From Geosiphon pyriformis (taxonomy: Eukaryota > Glomeromycota > Glomeromycetes > Archaeosporales > Geosiphonaceae): DNA of 64,000 nt. Shown piece by piece: positions 10,801 to 20,813 of this stretch (position 1 is the stretch's first letter; every line of letters starts with the position of its first letter). The translations under genes and the position numbers were made by a program. Below the pieces are notes generated by a model that had not been told where the DNA came from, did no database searches, and saw nothing but the letters and a program-made list of their open reading frames with translations. The stretch is taken from NCBI GenBank assembly GCA_016748015.1, contig JAAOMT010000607.1, positions 572,137 to 636,136 of the forward strand, written 5' to 3'.

Positions 10801-11014
10801 CTGACAAAGATGTTGTTGAAATTGTTAAGTAACATCTTGAGCTGCATACATTGGAGTGGATCTAAGTTTCCCATGTTTATTTGTTCCAATTGTTCTGGTT
10901 GGAGCAAATAACATTCGTCTTGTCCATAGATTGTTTGTGATTTGATGTCAACATATCCACAAAGTTGTAGAAAGTCTGAAATGGGGTTTGGTGGTTGGTC
11001 TTCTATTTCTGTGG

Positions 11015-12250
11015 TTAAATATCCAATAGTGGTTCCTTCTGGTATGTTGATGACATTGCCAGTGTTGTTGTAAATGAGAATTTTATGCTGCTATAGCTTT
11101 TGGCTGGTATGTGGAGATTGATCAACCCAATCTCCCCTAATTCACAAAGGTTTGCTTCAGCCTCAAAAATCTGTTCTTGCTTCTTTTCTTTCCTTCCTAT
11201 TGCTAGCATGTACTGGCTATATGGTGGAATAGAAATAGCTTGACCAGTTGAAATAATTTTTCTTTGGCCAACAATTTCTGCCTTTGCCATATTAACAAAT
11301 ATCTCTATTCTACCCATTGATCTAAATCCTTGTATCTCTCTTGCTGTTATCCCTAATTCCTCTCTATTTCCCACTAATACTAATTGTGCTATTTTCATCA
11401 GAGGCAAGAATATTGTCTGTGCTATCTTTTCATTTGGCTCTATGATATAGGCCTTTTCAGAGTTGTTTTGTAGCATAGCAATGATATTTTCTATGTATCT
11501 CATGTCAATTATTCCTCCTCTGATGTTTATTCCTCTTTTTGCTAAACTACTCCTAGATGCTAATTGAACTATTGTTGTTGTTGGAATTTCTAAAGCTACT
11601 TTCAGATCAATGCAGGTGTGTGAATATGGTTCCAATTTGATGGCATCTTTTTCTGGGTATCTTAGATCAAACCCTGCATTAGTATCATGTGCATGTTCTG
11701 GCATGATACCTTCCTCCTTGTCACTATACCATTTTAACTCCTGTTTCTTGGAGAGATCTGGTAGTGCAATATATTGTTTATAGTTTGTATTAGAGTTTGG
11801 ATCTGAGTTGGAATCATTGTCGTTGTCATTGCCATTTTGAATGGAGCTTGAACCATTGTTGTCATCATCATTGTCAGAGTTTGAATCAGAATCAAGTGGT
11901 AATTCCAATTCTAATGTGCAGCTGCTGATTGGTTCTTCCTTTTCAGGGATTGTGTAGATCATGTGAGGTGGTCGATTGTAAATAAGGTCACACTTATTAC
12001 AATATTGGAAGTCACATGGAATCAAACAGTGGTCACATAATCGAGTGTTTAGCTGTGCTAAACATTCTTCTTGTTCTTCTCTTGTGGGTGCTAGTTGCTG
12101 ATAGTGTTCATGAAATTTTTCTGTGTCATTTTCAATGTTGTCAAAGATGTTGAACATTTGGACGTATTCTGGTTCTGACAGTAATAGTGGGTTGTCTTTA
12201 ATTTCTCTCAGCTCCTCTGTTGTAGCATCTTCGGACATAGCATATGCCAT
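11015..12250 (-). CDS. dUTPase-containing pol segment of element A (411 codons)
   Basis: A long open frame. Residues about 1-85 are a helical spacer, then comes a second Cys cluster (LCDHCLIPCDFQYCNKC, about 12035-11985), an acidic Asp/Asn/Ser run, and a dUTPase domain (about 11700-11310). The dUTPase motifs are AGFDL (motif 1), SRSSLAKRG (motif 2), GGIIDM-x-Y (motif 3), NEKIAQ (motif 4) and a motif-5-like GFRSMGR. dUTPases hydrolyse dUTP to dUMP and keep uracil out of new DNA. The substrate Asp of motif 1 and Ser of motif 2 are kept; motif 5 has Arg for Gly. A beta-rich spacer (IPPYSQYMLAI) follows, and the frame shifts near its end. Confidence 0.85.
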   Translation of the reverse strand: MAYAMSEDATTEELREIKDNPLLLSEPEYVQMFNIFDNIENDTEKFHEHYQQLAPTREEQEECLAQLNTRLCDHCLIPCDFQYCNKCDLIYNRPPHMIYTIPEKEEPISSCTLELELPLDSDSNSDNDDDNNGSSSIQNGNDNDNDSNSDPNSNTNYKQYIALPDLSKKQELKWYSDKEEGIMPEHAHDTNAGFDLRYPEKDAIKLEPYSHTCIDLKVALEIPTTTIVQLASRSSLAKRGINIRGGIIDMRYIENIIAMLQNNSEKAYIIEPNEKIAQTIFLPLMKIAQLVLVGNREELGITAREIQGFRSMGRIEIFVNMAKAEIVGQRKIISTGQAISIPPYSQYMLAIGRKEKKQEQIFEAEANLCELGEIGLINLHIPAKSYSSIKFSFTTTLAMSSTYQKEPLLDI

Positions 12251-12299
12251 TCTCCAGATCTCATCTTCATCATATGGGTATCCTTCTAAATGTCTTAAT

Positions 12300-12912
12300 G
12301 CTTGCTTTCAGGCATCGTCAATTAGAGTTCCCTTTTGTACCCAGTTGTTGATCAGGATCGTGTATTGGCATGTTTCATCACATGCTCCCCCTCTTCCAGA
12401 AATGTCTTTCCATATTCCTTCATCCAAAAGAGTCTCTTCACAGGCTAGACACAAGGTACCATTCCATTTTTCCATTTTTGGCAGTCATCTATTGCGTTCA
12501 AGGACACATGAGTGACAGTAGTATTCAGTTGCTGTTGTCTATTCTTTGTTCTTACTACAGCATACACCTATTGTTGACAATTTCTTACCACAACTGACAC
12601 ATACTAATTTGGGTTGATGGTATCCTGTTTGTAACAGTGTAGAGTATGGGATATGAGCTGAATTGGTGCTTGGTGGTTGGTTGTATTCCTTTTTTTTCCC
12701 TTTTCTCTTTTCTTCTCAGGCCCATTCAGTGGTTAATTCGCTTAGTTTGTCCTCACCTCATGCTCCTAGATTTGGCTTCCAGGTAAGTTCTTTTTCTTTT
12801 TTCTTTTCTTTGTCATTCCATGAGAATATGAGTAGTAGTTCGTTGTGATCAGCGTCAGCCCAGGAGACTTGAAAAGCTTCTCAGATAGGCTTTTTTTCTT
12901 CCTCCAGCTCTA
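12300..12912 (-). pseudogene. Cysteine-rich module between protease and dUTPase, element A
   Basis: Downstream of protease the translation has an acidic/lysine-rich stretch (12912-12610), then CVSCGKKL (about 12605-12570), CC, YYCHSC, LCLACEE and CDETCQYTILI. This is a chain of CxxC pairs expected to bind two or more zinc ions. F (43640-43385), H (17041-17330) and J (55795-56060) have the same pattern, so it is a real family domain and not chance. Stops (TAG and TGA) interrupt it here. I do not recognise a named domain; nucleic-acid binding is a guess. Confidence 0.7.
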
Positions 12913-13943
12913 TCAATAGTTCTTCTCTTGAAGGAACTTTGAAGTGGCCACACGTGTGTGTTGACCATTGTCACTTAGTTGGAGCTCTTGTGTCGTCCAG
13001 TCCAGAATGGCATTGGTTTTGGACAGCCAGTCATTACTAACTAGAGCTTGGTATTGGGTGGCGTCCATCACTAAGACTTTGATGGGAGTGATGATGCTGT
13101 TTACTTCAAATGGGAAGTCATCTATCTCGCCAATTGGGATTTTAGTTGTTCCATCAGCAGTGATTATATGAGCACTAGCAGCCTGATTAACTCGGTAACT
13201 TAATTGGTTCATAAGTTGTTGTGTAATGATGCTGCCTGCTGAACTGCTATCAAGGATGAGTTTGATCAGATATCCATCTACTTTCACATCAGTGTACATT
13301 GCTGTGATGGGTTTTTTCTCGAGGGCAGCTCCACTGAATAATGGTAATCGGATGGTCCCTTCAGTTCAAAAGGGAAGATGGCTGCTAATGATTCATTATT
13401 GTGATCATTGCTGGTGAGATGTTGTTGGTAAGTGTTGTCTGTTGGTCTGATTCCAAGTTGCTGGATGTGGTGTCTTCTGGAGTAACTAGAAGACTTAAAT
13501 AATTTTGGAAATTTGGGTGTTGGATGGCACCAGTACCTGAATTCTGAGAACAGGATCCTAAGCTTTGGTGAGAGGAACTGGAGATCAGTTGATAAACAAC
13601 CATCACCGATCTCCAATTTTGAGCAATTCTGGGTTTCAGGTTTTCTGATGTCATCGTAGCTGAGTTTTGGAGTGGTGTTTGAATTGATGGTTGAGACTGA
13701 TAAATTATTTGAAACTGCAGCTGATAAATTACTGGAGGCTGCTATCGATAAATTGCTGGTGGCTGCAGTTGATAAACTGGAATTTGATATACTGGTGGTT
13801 AATAGATTGGTTGCTGCATTATTGGCAGGTAAGTATTTTGATATTGGTCTTGATCTTGATTTGGATAACAATTCGGAGTTTGGAACTGGCGATCGGAGTT
13901 TTTGTATTGATTTCCCGATCATTGGTTGCTCTAAGTATGGCAA
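12913..13943 (-). pseudogene. gag-protease linker and aspartic protease of element A
   Basis: The upstream part (13943-13300) encodes a repetitive linker in which short units rich in Tyr, Gln and Pro (in another frame Ser/Thr/Asn) recur, then YLSLLVTPED. Protease follows at 13299-12913: MYTDVKVDG, then LILDSSSAGSIITQQL with the catalytic Asp, and YQALVSNDWLSK. The usual D-S-G triad reads D-S-S here. The enzyme would cleave the element polyprotein. A frameshift lies between linker and protease. Confidence 0.8.
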
Positions 13944-13944
13944 T

Positions 13945-14725
13945 TAACTCGAATATGGCCTTGTTTACCACAGTTGTGACAGACACATGTTTCTGACTGC
14001 CATGGTGGACTAGGTGCTGTCGAGGATAATGAACATGATTGATTTTGGAAATGATTTGTGTTTCCTGAATTATGGTGTCATTGTGGTGTTTGATATATGG
14101 CATGATTGTCAGCTAAGTATTCTTCCAATTTCTTATTAATTGATTCACTAAACTTCTCCAATTTGGAATCCAATTTAGATGATTCATTTATTACTAGATT
14201 AACAGCTTGGGCATAGTTAGCTTCTGACTTAACAGATTCAAAATCTCTGGTGCGTGTAACTGCATCTTGAAGGGTGCCTGAATGCAATAGACATATATGT
14301 TGCAAGATGCTGCTGTACAGGCCATGGATAAACTGATTGAGTATCTGTGGTACTGTAAAATAGTTGGCATCAATTGCTTGAATTTGGCGCAGGTTTTGAT
14401 GGAAGCATTCCAGGTAAGTGGTGATGACTTCCATTTCTCCTTGTTTTATGGTGGTGAACGTGTTGACTAGATGATTGATGCTGTTATTATTGCTGAAGTA
14501 TCTTAGGAATTCCACCTTGAAAGCATTGAAATCTTGTGATTTATTAATCAAGCTCTGGTACCATAAATTGGTGGTATCCTTAAGAAAGTAGGGAATGGCT
14601 TGTATTGCTCAGGTGTCATTCCATCCATTGGCTGTGATGGCTTTTTCTATATCATTCAGCCATACTTGAGTGTCATTCTCTTCACCAGTAAAGTTGTCAA
14701 GTTTTGTGATTGGTGTATAGGCCAT
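13945..14725 (-). pseudogene. gag capsid-like domain and zinc knuckle of element A
   Basis: The segment begins MAYTPITKLDNFTG at 14725. A TGA replaces Arg after WNDT. It then has a capsid-like helical domain (FLRYFSNNNSINHLVNTF, LNQFIHGL) open from 14551 to 14078. After a frameshift the CCHC knuckle CHNCGKQGHIRVNC lies near 13986-13945. This protein would form the virus-like particle and bind element RNA. Confidence 0.85.
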
Positions 14726-15076
14726 TAGATCTAAGTTGAGTGATTGTGGTGGCTGTTGCTGAAGTTGTTGAAGAGGTAATGATTGTTGGAGTGGTACTTG
14801 AGGTGGTTGAATTGGCTTACTGATCGGCTCAATTAGTGGTTAATCGATGATGATAACTGGAGGTAGGTTTTGCTGATGACTTAACTTGGGATTTTGATTT
14901 CTTTGATTTGGTGGGGTTCAAATATTTGGAGTTTTAATTTCCGAATTTTTTAAATGTTGCTGAGTTTAAATGTTTGGGTTTTCTAGAACTGGGTTTTGGT
15001 AATTAAATTTCTGATTCTCATCTTCTTTTTCTTCTGATTCAGTAATTTCCCAGGAACTGACAGTTCCAAAATCTGG

Positions 15077-15678
15077 CTAATGAGACAGTGATCGAAATCC
15101 TGATGGTGTTGGTGATCTTGATTTAAATCCTTCAAAATAATTGCTGTATGCTCCTAATAGTTTGTTTTTCTTTTGTTTACTCTGAAACGCGATTCTTGCT
15201 AGTGGTGTCTTTGTACTAATGGACACATCTACTGATGTGATGTTGATGGTACTTCCGGGCATGTAATGGTATGATGGATATATCAGAAATTCAATTCTTT
15301 GTTTCTTCCAGTTAGGAATTTGTATTCCTTTGGGTGTTACTGCTGGTGTCTGTAGTTTTCTTTTGCCCTTGTTCTGATACGTAATAGAGAATGTCTTTTG
15401 TGTATATCTTTCAATTTCTTGGTTGATTTCTCTGATGATGGGTGCAAAGCTGTTGGTAAGTTGGTATGTTGGATCAGTTCTGAATAGAAATTTTCTCTTG
15501 CTAATTCAATGTCAACTGGTCTTCCTAGAAAATTGGTGATTCTTTTGTTAACGTAGAAGTTGAAAGCCAATTCTGCTGAGTAATGGTTGTTGTTTAGGCC
15601 TAGCTGTTGGCTGTACTGTTGAAATAAGGATTTTGCGAATCCTAAATGGTTTGTCCCTATTATTTCTGATTCTGCCAC
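15077..15678 (-). pseudogene. gag N-terminal domain of element A
   Basis: A conserved N-terminal domain: AES-x(n)-GTNHLGFAK, AFNFYVNKRI, ARENFYSELIQHTNLPT, and after a frameshift PGSTINI. The same domain is in H, F, G, J and L. The first codon in this frame is GTG in AAAAGTGGCAGA, and no in-frame ATG lies upstream, here or in the other copies I checked. From 15076 to 14740 there is only a low-complexity Gln/Asn/Pro-rich linker with stops. Confidence 0.75.
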
Positions 15679-15720
15679 TTTTGGTTTGGTGTTGTCGGTG
15701 CTGGTTCTTTGTAGGATTAT

Positions 15721-15740
15721 ACCTTACAGGAAGCACCAAA
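15721..15740 (-). other. Primer-binding site of element A
   Basis: On the element strand the bases after the 5' LTR are TTTGGTGCTTCCTGTAAGG, a slightly mutated form of the family site TGGTGCTCCCTGTGAGG. The tRNA is not identified; the T-stem part resembles an isoleucine tRNA (UAU), a low-confidence guess. Confidence 0.65.
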
Positions 15741-16147
15741 TGTTACAGGGGATTATTTTTGCTGTTGAAGTAAATAACAAACCTGTAACTTAGTGCTCAA
15801 AAGCTACTTCTGTTAATGATGTTCTGCAAGCATTGTATTTGAAGGTTTTGATGGAGTCTTTTGTATAATGGACAGAAATTCAATAGTTGTTTTATCCATA
15901 GCTTTCCAGACTCGCAAGTCTGTCAATTTTTTTCTCGGCTTGGTGGCTGGTAATCCTCTGGTAAGTAATCTATATCTTCTGTACGTGTCCTATCTACTCG
16001 CAGGGGTCTTTTACCAGGCAATTTTTGACATCAGTAATCAGTGCTTTTAATCAATTGGTTAGTATCTAATAATAAAATCATAGAAAATAAAGAAAATAAA
16101 GAAATCTAAAGAAATAAGCCAAGGCAATTTGCAGATTAATATCCTAT

Positions 16148-16220
16148 CAATAGCCGTGATCAAGAGCTATTGTTCCAGTGTGGTTACATATCAATTACTA
16201 TCAACACTTCATGTTGATAG
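16148..16220 (-). promoter_or_regulatory. Two conserved LTR hairpins (example in A 5' LTR)
   Basis: Hairpin 1 (16198-16220): stem CTATCAAC with GTTGATAG, 7-base loop. Hairpin 2 (16148-16172): stem CAATAGC with GCTATTG, loop with the self-complementary TGATCA. Both lie downstream of the TATA box, thus in the RNA leader. Other copies are at 21054-21126, 22995-23067, 37931-38003, 47228-47252, 51283-51355 and 36472-36496. Confidence 0.75.
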
Positions 16221-16324
16221 TGGAGAGTAGATTGAGATATGAAATAATTATTTATTTGATGATTTTGTTTCTAGGCTAAAAATTCTGTGGTATTGATTCT
16301 GTTTTTTCTGTTTCTAACACTATT

Positions 16325-16335
16325 GCTATATATAC
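16325..16335 (-). promoter_or_regulatory. TATA box of the dUTPase-family LTR
   Basis: The sequence TATATATAGCA follows the palindrome array in element orientation. It is also in the other LTRs (22759, 36683, 38119, 47414, 51170). Presumed core promoter; the start site is not determined. Confidence 0.6.
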
Positions 16336-16577
16336 ATAATTGAGATTCCTCAATTCCTCAATTCTTCATAACAGGAAATCTGGAATTCCTGGAATCCTGT
16401 GATTCCTTTGAGAGGAATCCTGCAATTCTGGAATTCTGGAATTTCTCGTCAGGGAATCCTGAAATTCCTGGAATCCTGCAATTCCTGAGAGGAATTCTGA
16501 AATTCCATATTTACTATGCTTACTTCTGATTGGCTAATAATCATGCTAATATATTTCCTATATTTCTATGAGTAACA

Positions 16578-17330
16578 CCACCCAATATCAAGCTCTAGTT
16601 GGTAATAACTGGCTGTCCAAAACCAATGCCATTCTGGACTGGACGACGCAAGAGCTCCAACTAAGTGGCAATGGTCAATACACACATGTGCCAGCTATGT
16701 GTGACCACTTCAAGGTTCCTTCAAAAGAGGAACCATTGATAGAGCTGGAGAAAGAAAAGAAGCCTATCTGGAAAGCTTTTCAAGTCTCCTGGGCTGACAC
16801 TGATCACAATGAACTACCACCCATATTCTCATAGAATAACAAGGGAAAGAAAAAAGAAGAAGAACTTATCTGGAAACCAAATCTAGAAGCATGGGGTGAG
16901 GATGAACTAAGCGAATCAACCACCGAGTGGGCCTGGGAAGAAAAGAGAAAAGAAAAAGAAAAGGAAGACAACCAACCACCAAGCACCAATTCAGCTCATA
17001 TTCCATACTCTACGCTGCCACAAACAGAATACCATCAATCCAAATTAGTATGTGTTAGTTGTGGTAAGAAATTGTCAACAATGGGTGTATGCTGTAGTAA
17101 GAACAAAGAATAGATGACAGCAACTGAATACTACTGTCACCTATGTGTTCTTGAATGCAATGGATGACTGCCAAAAATGGGAAAATGGAACAGTACTTTG
17201 TGTCTAGCCTGTGGAGAGACTCTTTTGGATGAAGGAATGTGAAAAGACATTCCTGGAAGAGGGGAAGCATGCAACGAAACATGCCAATACATGATCTAGA
17301 TCAATAACTGGGTATGAAAGAGAACTCCAA
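16578..17330 (+). pseudogene. Protease C-terminus and cysteine-rich module of H
   Basis: The frame starts inside protease: TQYQALVGNNWLSKTNAILDW, then a Lys/Glu stretch with a stop at about 16832. The cysteine module follows: VCVSCGKK (about 17045), CC, YYCHLC, LCLACGE and ACNETCQY (to about 17290). Several TAG and TGA codons replace Trp, Gln or Arg. The module matches those of A, F and J in spacing. Confidence 0.75.
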
Positions 17331-17401
17331 TCAATAATGCCTAAAAGCGAGCATTAAGATACCTGGAAGAATACCCACACAACAAAGATGAGATCTGGAA
17401 A

Positions 17402-18871
17402 ATGGAATATGCTATGTCTGAAGGTGTTACAACAGAAAAGCTGAGAGAAATTAAAGACAACCCACTATTACTGCCAGAACTAGAATACGTCCAAATGTTT
17501 GACATCTTTGGCAACATTGAGAACGACCTAAAAAAATTTCACGAACACTACCAGCGACTAGCACCCACAAAAGAAGAACAAGAAGAACGTTTAGCACAGC
17601 TAAACACTCAATTATGTAACCACTGTTTGATTCCATGTGACTTCTAATATTGTAATGAGTGTGACCTCATCTACAATTCACTACCACACATAATTTACAT
17701 GATTCCCGAAGAGGAAGAACCAATCAGCAGCTGTGCATCAAAATCGGAATCAACACTTGATTCCAATTCAAACTCCGACAATGATGACAACAACAATGAT
17801 TCAAGCTCCGTTCAAAATGGCAATGACAATGACAATGATTCCAACTCAGATCCAAACTCTAATATAAACTACAAACAATATATTGCACTACCAGATCTCT
17901 TCAAAGAACAGGAGTTAAAATGGTATAGTAACAAAGAAGAAGGTATCATGCCAGAACGCATACATGATACTGATACAGGGTTTGATTTAAGATACCCAGA
18001 AAAAAATGTCATTAAATTAGAACCACATTTATGCACCTGCATTGATCTGAAAGTAGCTTTAGAAATTCTAGCAACAACAATGGTTCAATTAGCATCTAAA
18101 AATAGTTTAGCAAAAAGAGAGATAAACATCAAAGGAGAAATAATTGACGTGAAATACATAAGAAATATCATTGCTATGCTACAAAACAACTCTGAAAAGG
18201 CCTATATCATAGAGCCAAATGAAAAGATAGCACAGGCAATATTACTGCCTCTAGTGAAAATAGCACAATTAGTATCAGTGGGAAATAGAGAGGAATTAGG
18301 GATAACAGCAAGAGAAATACAAGGATTTAGATCAACAGGTAGAATAGAGGTACCTGTTAATATGCCAGAGGCAGAAATTGTTGGCCAAAGAAAAATTATT
18401 TTAACTGGTCAAGTTATTTCCATTCCACCATATAGTCAGTACATGTTAGCAATAGGAAGGAAAGAAAAGAAGCAAGAACAGATTTTTGAAGCTGAAGCAA
18501 ATCTTTGTGAATCAGGGGAGATTGGGTTGATTATTCTCCACATACTAGCCAAAAGCTATAGCAGCATAAAAATTCCCATCTACAACAACACTGGCAATGT
18601 CATCAACATACCAGAAGGAACCACCATTGGATATTTAACCATAGAAATAAAAGACCAACCACCAAATGCCATTCCAAACTTTCCACAACTTTGTGGATAT
18701 GTTGACATCACATTACAAACAATCTATAGACAAGATGAATATTATTTGCTCCAACCAAAACAATTGGAACAAATGAACATAGGAAACTTAGATCCACTCC
18801 AATATATGCAGCTCAAGATGTTACTCAACAATTTCAATGACATCTTTGCCAGTGAAAATGAGTTTGGCTGA
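17402..18871 (+). pseudogene. dUTPase segment of element H
   Basis: The helical spacer is 17402-17647, with a TAA after CDF in the second Cys cluster (CNHCLIPCDF). A 390-codon open frame (17699-18871) has the acidic linker, then dUTPase motifs GFDLRYP (about 17980; TGFDL instead of AGFDL), SKNSLAKRE, IIDVKY, NEKIAQAI and GFRSTGR (about 18320). The beta spacer (IPPYSQYMLAI, IPIYNNTGN, GTTIGYL) and SENEFG follow. Motif 2 Ser and the motif 3 Asp remain. The frame ends at a TGA shared with A and F. Confidence 0.85.
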
Positions 18872-20000
18872 ACTGACATCATCCAGCATTAGATCAAGAC
18901 TGGAGATGCAATGCCAATCAAACAAAGAGCATACAGAGTACCGCCAGCCAGCCATGAGATCATTTGTTAAGAGATAAATAGAATGCTTAACAATGGGCTA
19001 ATTCAACCATCAATGAGCCCATAGTCATCACCAGTGGTACTTATCCATAAGAAAAATAGAAAAATCTGATTTTGTGTAGACTACAGGAAACTCAATAGTG
19101 TAACTCGAAGAGACAGTTATCCAACTTCACGAATATAGAAATTATTTGATGCTTTTGGTGGAAACAAATGGTTCTCAACATTAGATTTGGACAGTGGTTA
19201 CTGGCAAGTAGCCATAAATCCAGCTGACAAAAAAAAGATGGCATTCACTACTTGAGAAGGGAATTTTGAATTTGAAGTGATGCCATTTGGCTTAACCAAT
19301 GCCCCAGCAACTTTCCAACAGCTAATAGAAATTGTTTATACTGGCTTATTGTGGAAATCAGTAGTTGTATACTTGGACAACACCAATGTATTCTCAAAAA
19401 TGTTTGATGATCATCTTTATTATCTTCAACAAGTGTTCAAAAGACTAAGAAATACAGGACTAAAGTTAAATGCAACAAAGTGCTTTTTTGGCAAGACAGA
19501 ACTAAAATTCTTGGGATACATAGTCAGCAAAGACGGCATTAAAACAGATCCAAAGAAAATAGAGATAGTAAAAAACTTTCCAGTGCTGACCAATATGACA
19601 AAACTGAAATTATTCTTGGGATTCGCCAGCTACTATTGACGTTTTATCAAGAACTTCTCCAAGATAGTGCAGCCACTCAACCAACTGCAAAACAAAAATA
19701 CAAAATATGAATGGACAGAAAATCAACAAGAAGCTTTTGATATTCTGAAAAGAAAGTTCATCCAAGCTTCAGTACTGATCTATCCAGATCACAGCAAACC
19801 ATTCATCATCACTACTGATGCATCCAGCCAAGCATTAAGAGCAGTACTATTTCAGAGAGGACTAAACGGCAGAGAACATCTAGTAGCATATGCCAGTAGA
19901 GGTTTAATACCAGCTGAAAAGAACTATGGAACACTGGAACAAGAACACTTAGCAATATAATGGGCAGACATAAAATAGAAAGAATACTTGAGCCAGAAGT
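18872..20000 (+). pseudogene. Reverse transcriptase and truncated RNase H of H
   Basis: RT carries TGA (Arg) at its start, TAG in HQI, TAG for Trp and TGA in KI-x-FC, all also in A. Open parts are 19277-19639 (MPFGLTNAP, YLDNTNVFS with Asn for the second catalytic Asp) and 19667-19960 (RNase H with TTDASS, AYASRGLIPAEKNYG, EHLAI). RNase H breaks off after SQKFE, where about 1.9 kb including integrase is missing by comparison with F. Confidence 0.85.
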
Positions 20001-20170
20001 TTGAGGCTACCAGTAATATTCCACAATTAGGAGTACAGAGAATACTAGTCCAACCAGATGAGATTCCACAAAATCTGGAACCAATTGTTATTATTGACAA
20101 CAACATGTTAAATTGATCCATCAAAAGAATATATAAAGACATAGTAGACGCGACAGAAAATATCAGAAAA

Positions 20171-20800
20171 ATGGAAATTACAAACAACATTCACTCACTA
20201 GCACAACAACTCTTTCAATTAATTCAACACCAGAAAATGGAGATTACAATCAATCAACAAACCATTTTATATCAAGATACTAAAAAGACATTGCAACTCA
20301 GAACACAGAAGAAAACTGAAAATACTGTGGACAAAATCATAGCGAAAGTAAAATTAGCAATAAAAGATTTAACAAAAGAGTCACTATATCAAGAGTTGAC
20401 TAAAGAAACTTGGAATTGGTGGATACAACAATTTCCACAAAACTATTGTTATTTTTACTTGGGACAACACATAAATATCCAGAATCTATATACAGATAAG
20501 ACAAAGTGATTATTTGACAAAAGAATACTACAACAATTAGAACATTTTGTGGAAAAAAACAACTTATCCACACAGGCCCGAGCCATATACCGAATACACA
20601 CAGCATTTCAGGATAGACCAGAAATATTGTTCAACAAAGCAATGAATATGGTTACCAGTAATCAATTGGGAAAAATCACCAATGCTCAATTTGAAAAATT
20701 ACAGACCCAAATAACACAAATAATTCTCGAAAACGAAATTCAAGAAATACTTCAAGAGAGGAAGTTAAATGAGTTAAATTTCGATGGAGCTCAATATTAA
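20171..20800 (+). pseudogene. ORF3 of element H, one stop from complete
   Basis: The first part (20171-20509) begins MEITNNIHSLAQQLFQL, which fixes the family start. A TGA follows TDKTK. The second part (20549-20800) ends with NFDGAQY directly before the polypurine tract. Together about 210 residues. The composition is Gln, Asn, Lys and Ile rich, with Trp pair WNWW and predicted helices. No membrane segment or cysteine pattern is seen. The function is unknown. It is present at the same place in A, F, J and, as a remnant, in G. Confidence 0.75.
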
Positions 20801-20813
20801 AAAGAGGGAATAA

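Larger units (their letters stand above)
9379..16577 (-). mobile_element. Ty3/Gypsy element A, 5' part (gag to RNase H)
   Basis: This is the 5' part of element A on the minus strand: 5' LTR, primer site, gag, protease, cysteine-rich module, dUTPase, RT and RNase H. Integrase and ORF3 are at 1-1703 beyond K. The flank at 16578 is CCAC followed by protease sequence of element H, so A was inserted in the H protease in antisense direction. All the domains of the family are present; coding capacity is lost through point mutations. Confidence 0.9.
15741..16577 (-). repeat. 5' LTR of element A
   Basis: An 837-bp LTR on the minus strand. In element orientation: TGTTACT start, array of GGAATTCC-type palindromes (about 16508-16375), TATA box (16335-16325), hairpin 1 (16220-16198), hairpin 2 (16172-16148), T-rich tract, then U5 ending CTGTAACA. 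The right flank CCAC (16578-16581) is the target duplication shared with 21534-21537. Confidence 0.9.
16578..20813 (+). mobile_element. Ty3/Gypsy element H, 3' half (protease to ORF3), inverted
   Basis: This part runs from the middle of protease (CCACCCAATATC) through cysteine module, dUTPase, RT, part of RNase H and ORF3 to a polypurine tract (about 20799-20813). Its missing 5' half is on the minus strand at 21534-27321 and ends exactly at GAAGCCAC, the other side of the same protease codon. The whole integrase is deleted: RNase H (SQKFE) joins the post-integrase sequence SNIPQLGVQ near 20006. Confidence 0.88.

Noticed and set aside
13672-13996. Plus-strand frames with repeated leucine/aspartate units as a leucine-rich repeat protein.
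   Set aside because: They are the antisense of the YQ-repeat linker of A gag, and the analogous frame appears antisense to H gag at 22150-22425.
16378-16508. The GGAATTCC repeats as cloning or linker artefacts (EcoRI sites).
   Set aside because: They are degenerate, occur in all subfamily-1 LTRs at the same position and vary between copies.
18866-19260. Frequent TGA and TAG inside conserved domains, suggesting a variant genetic code.
   Set aside because: The stops stand for different residues (Arg, Gln, Trp) and all fit C-to-T or G-to-A changes; other copies have normal codons at these sites.
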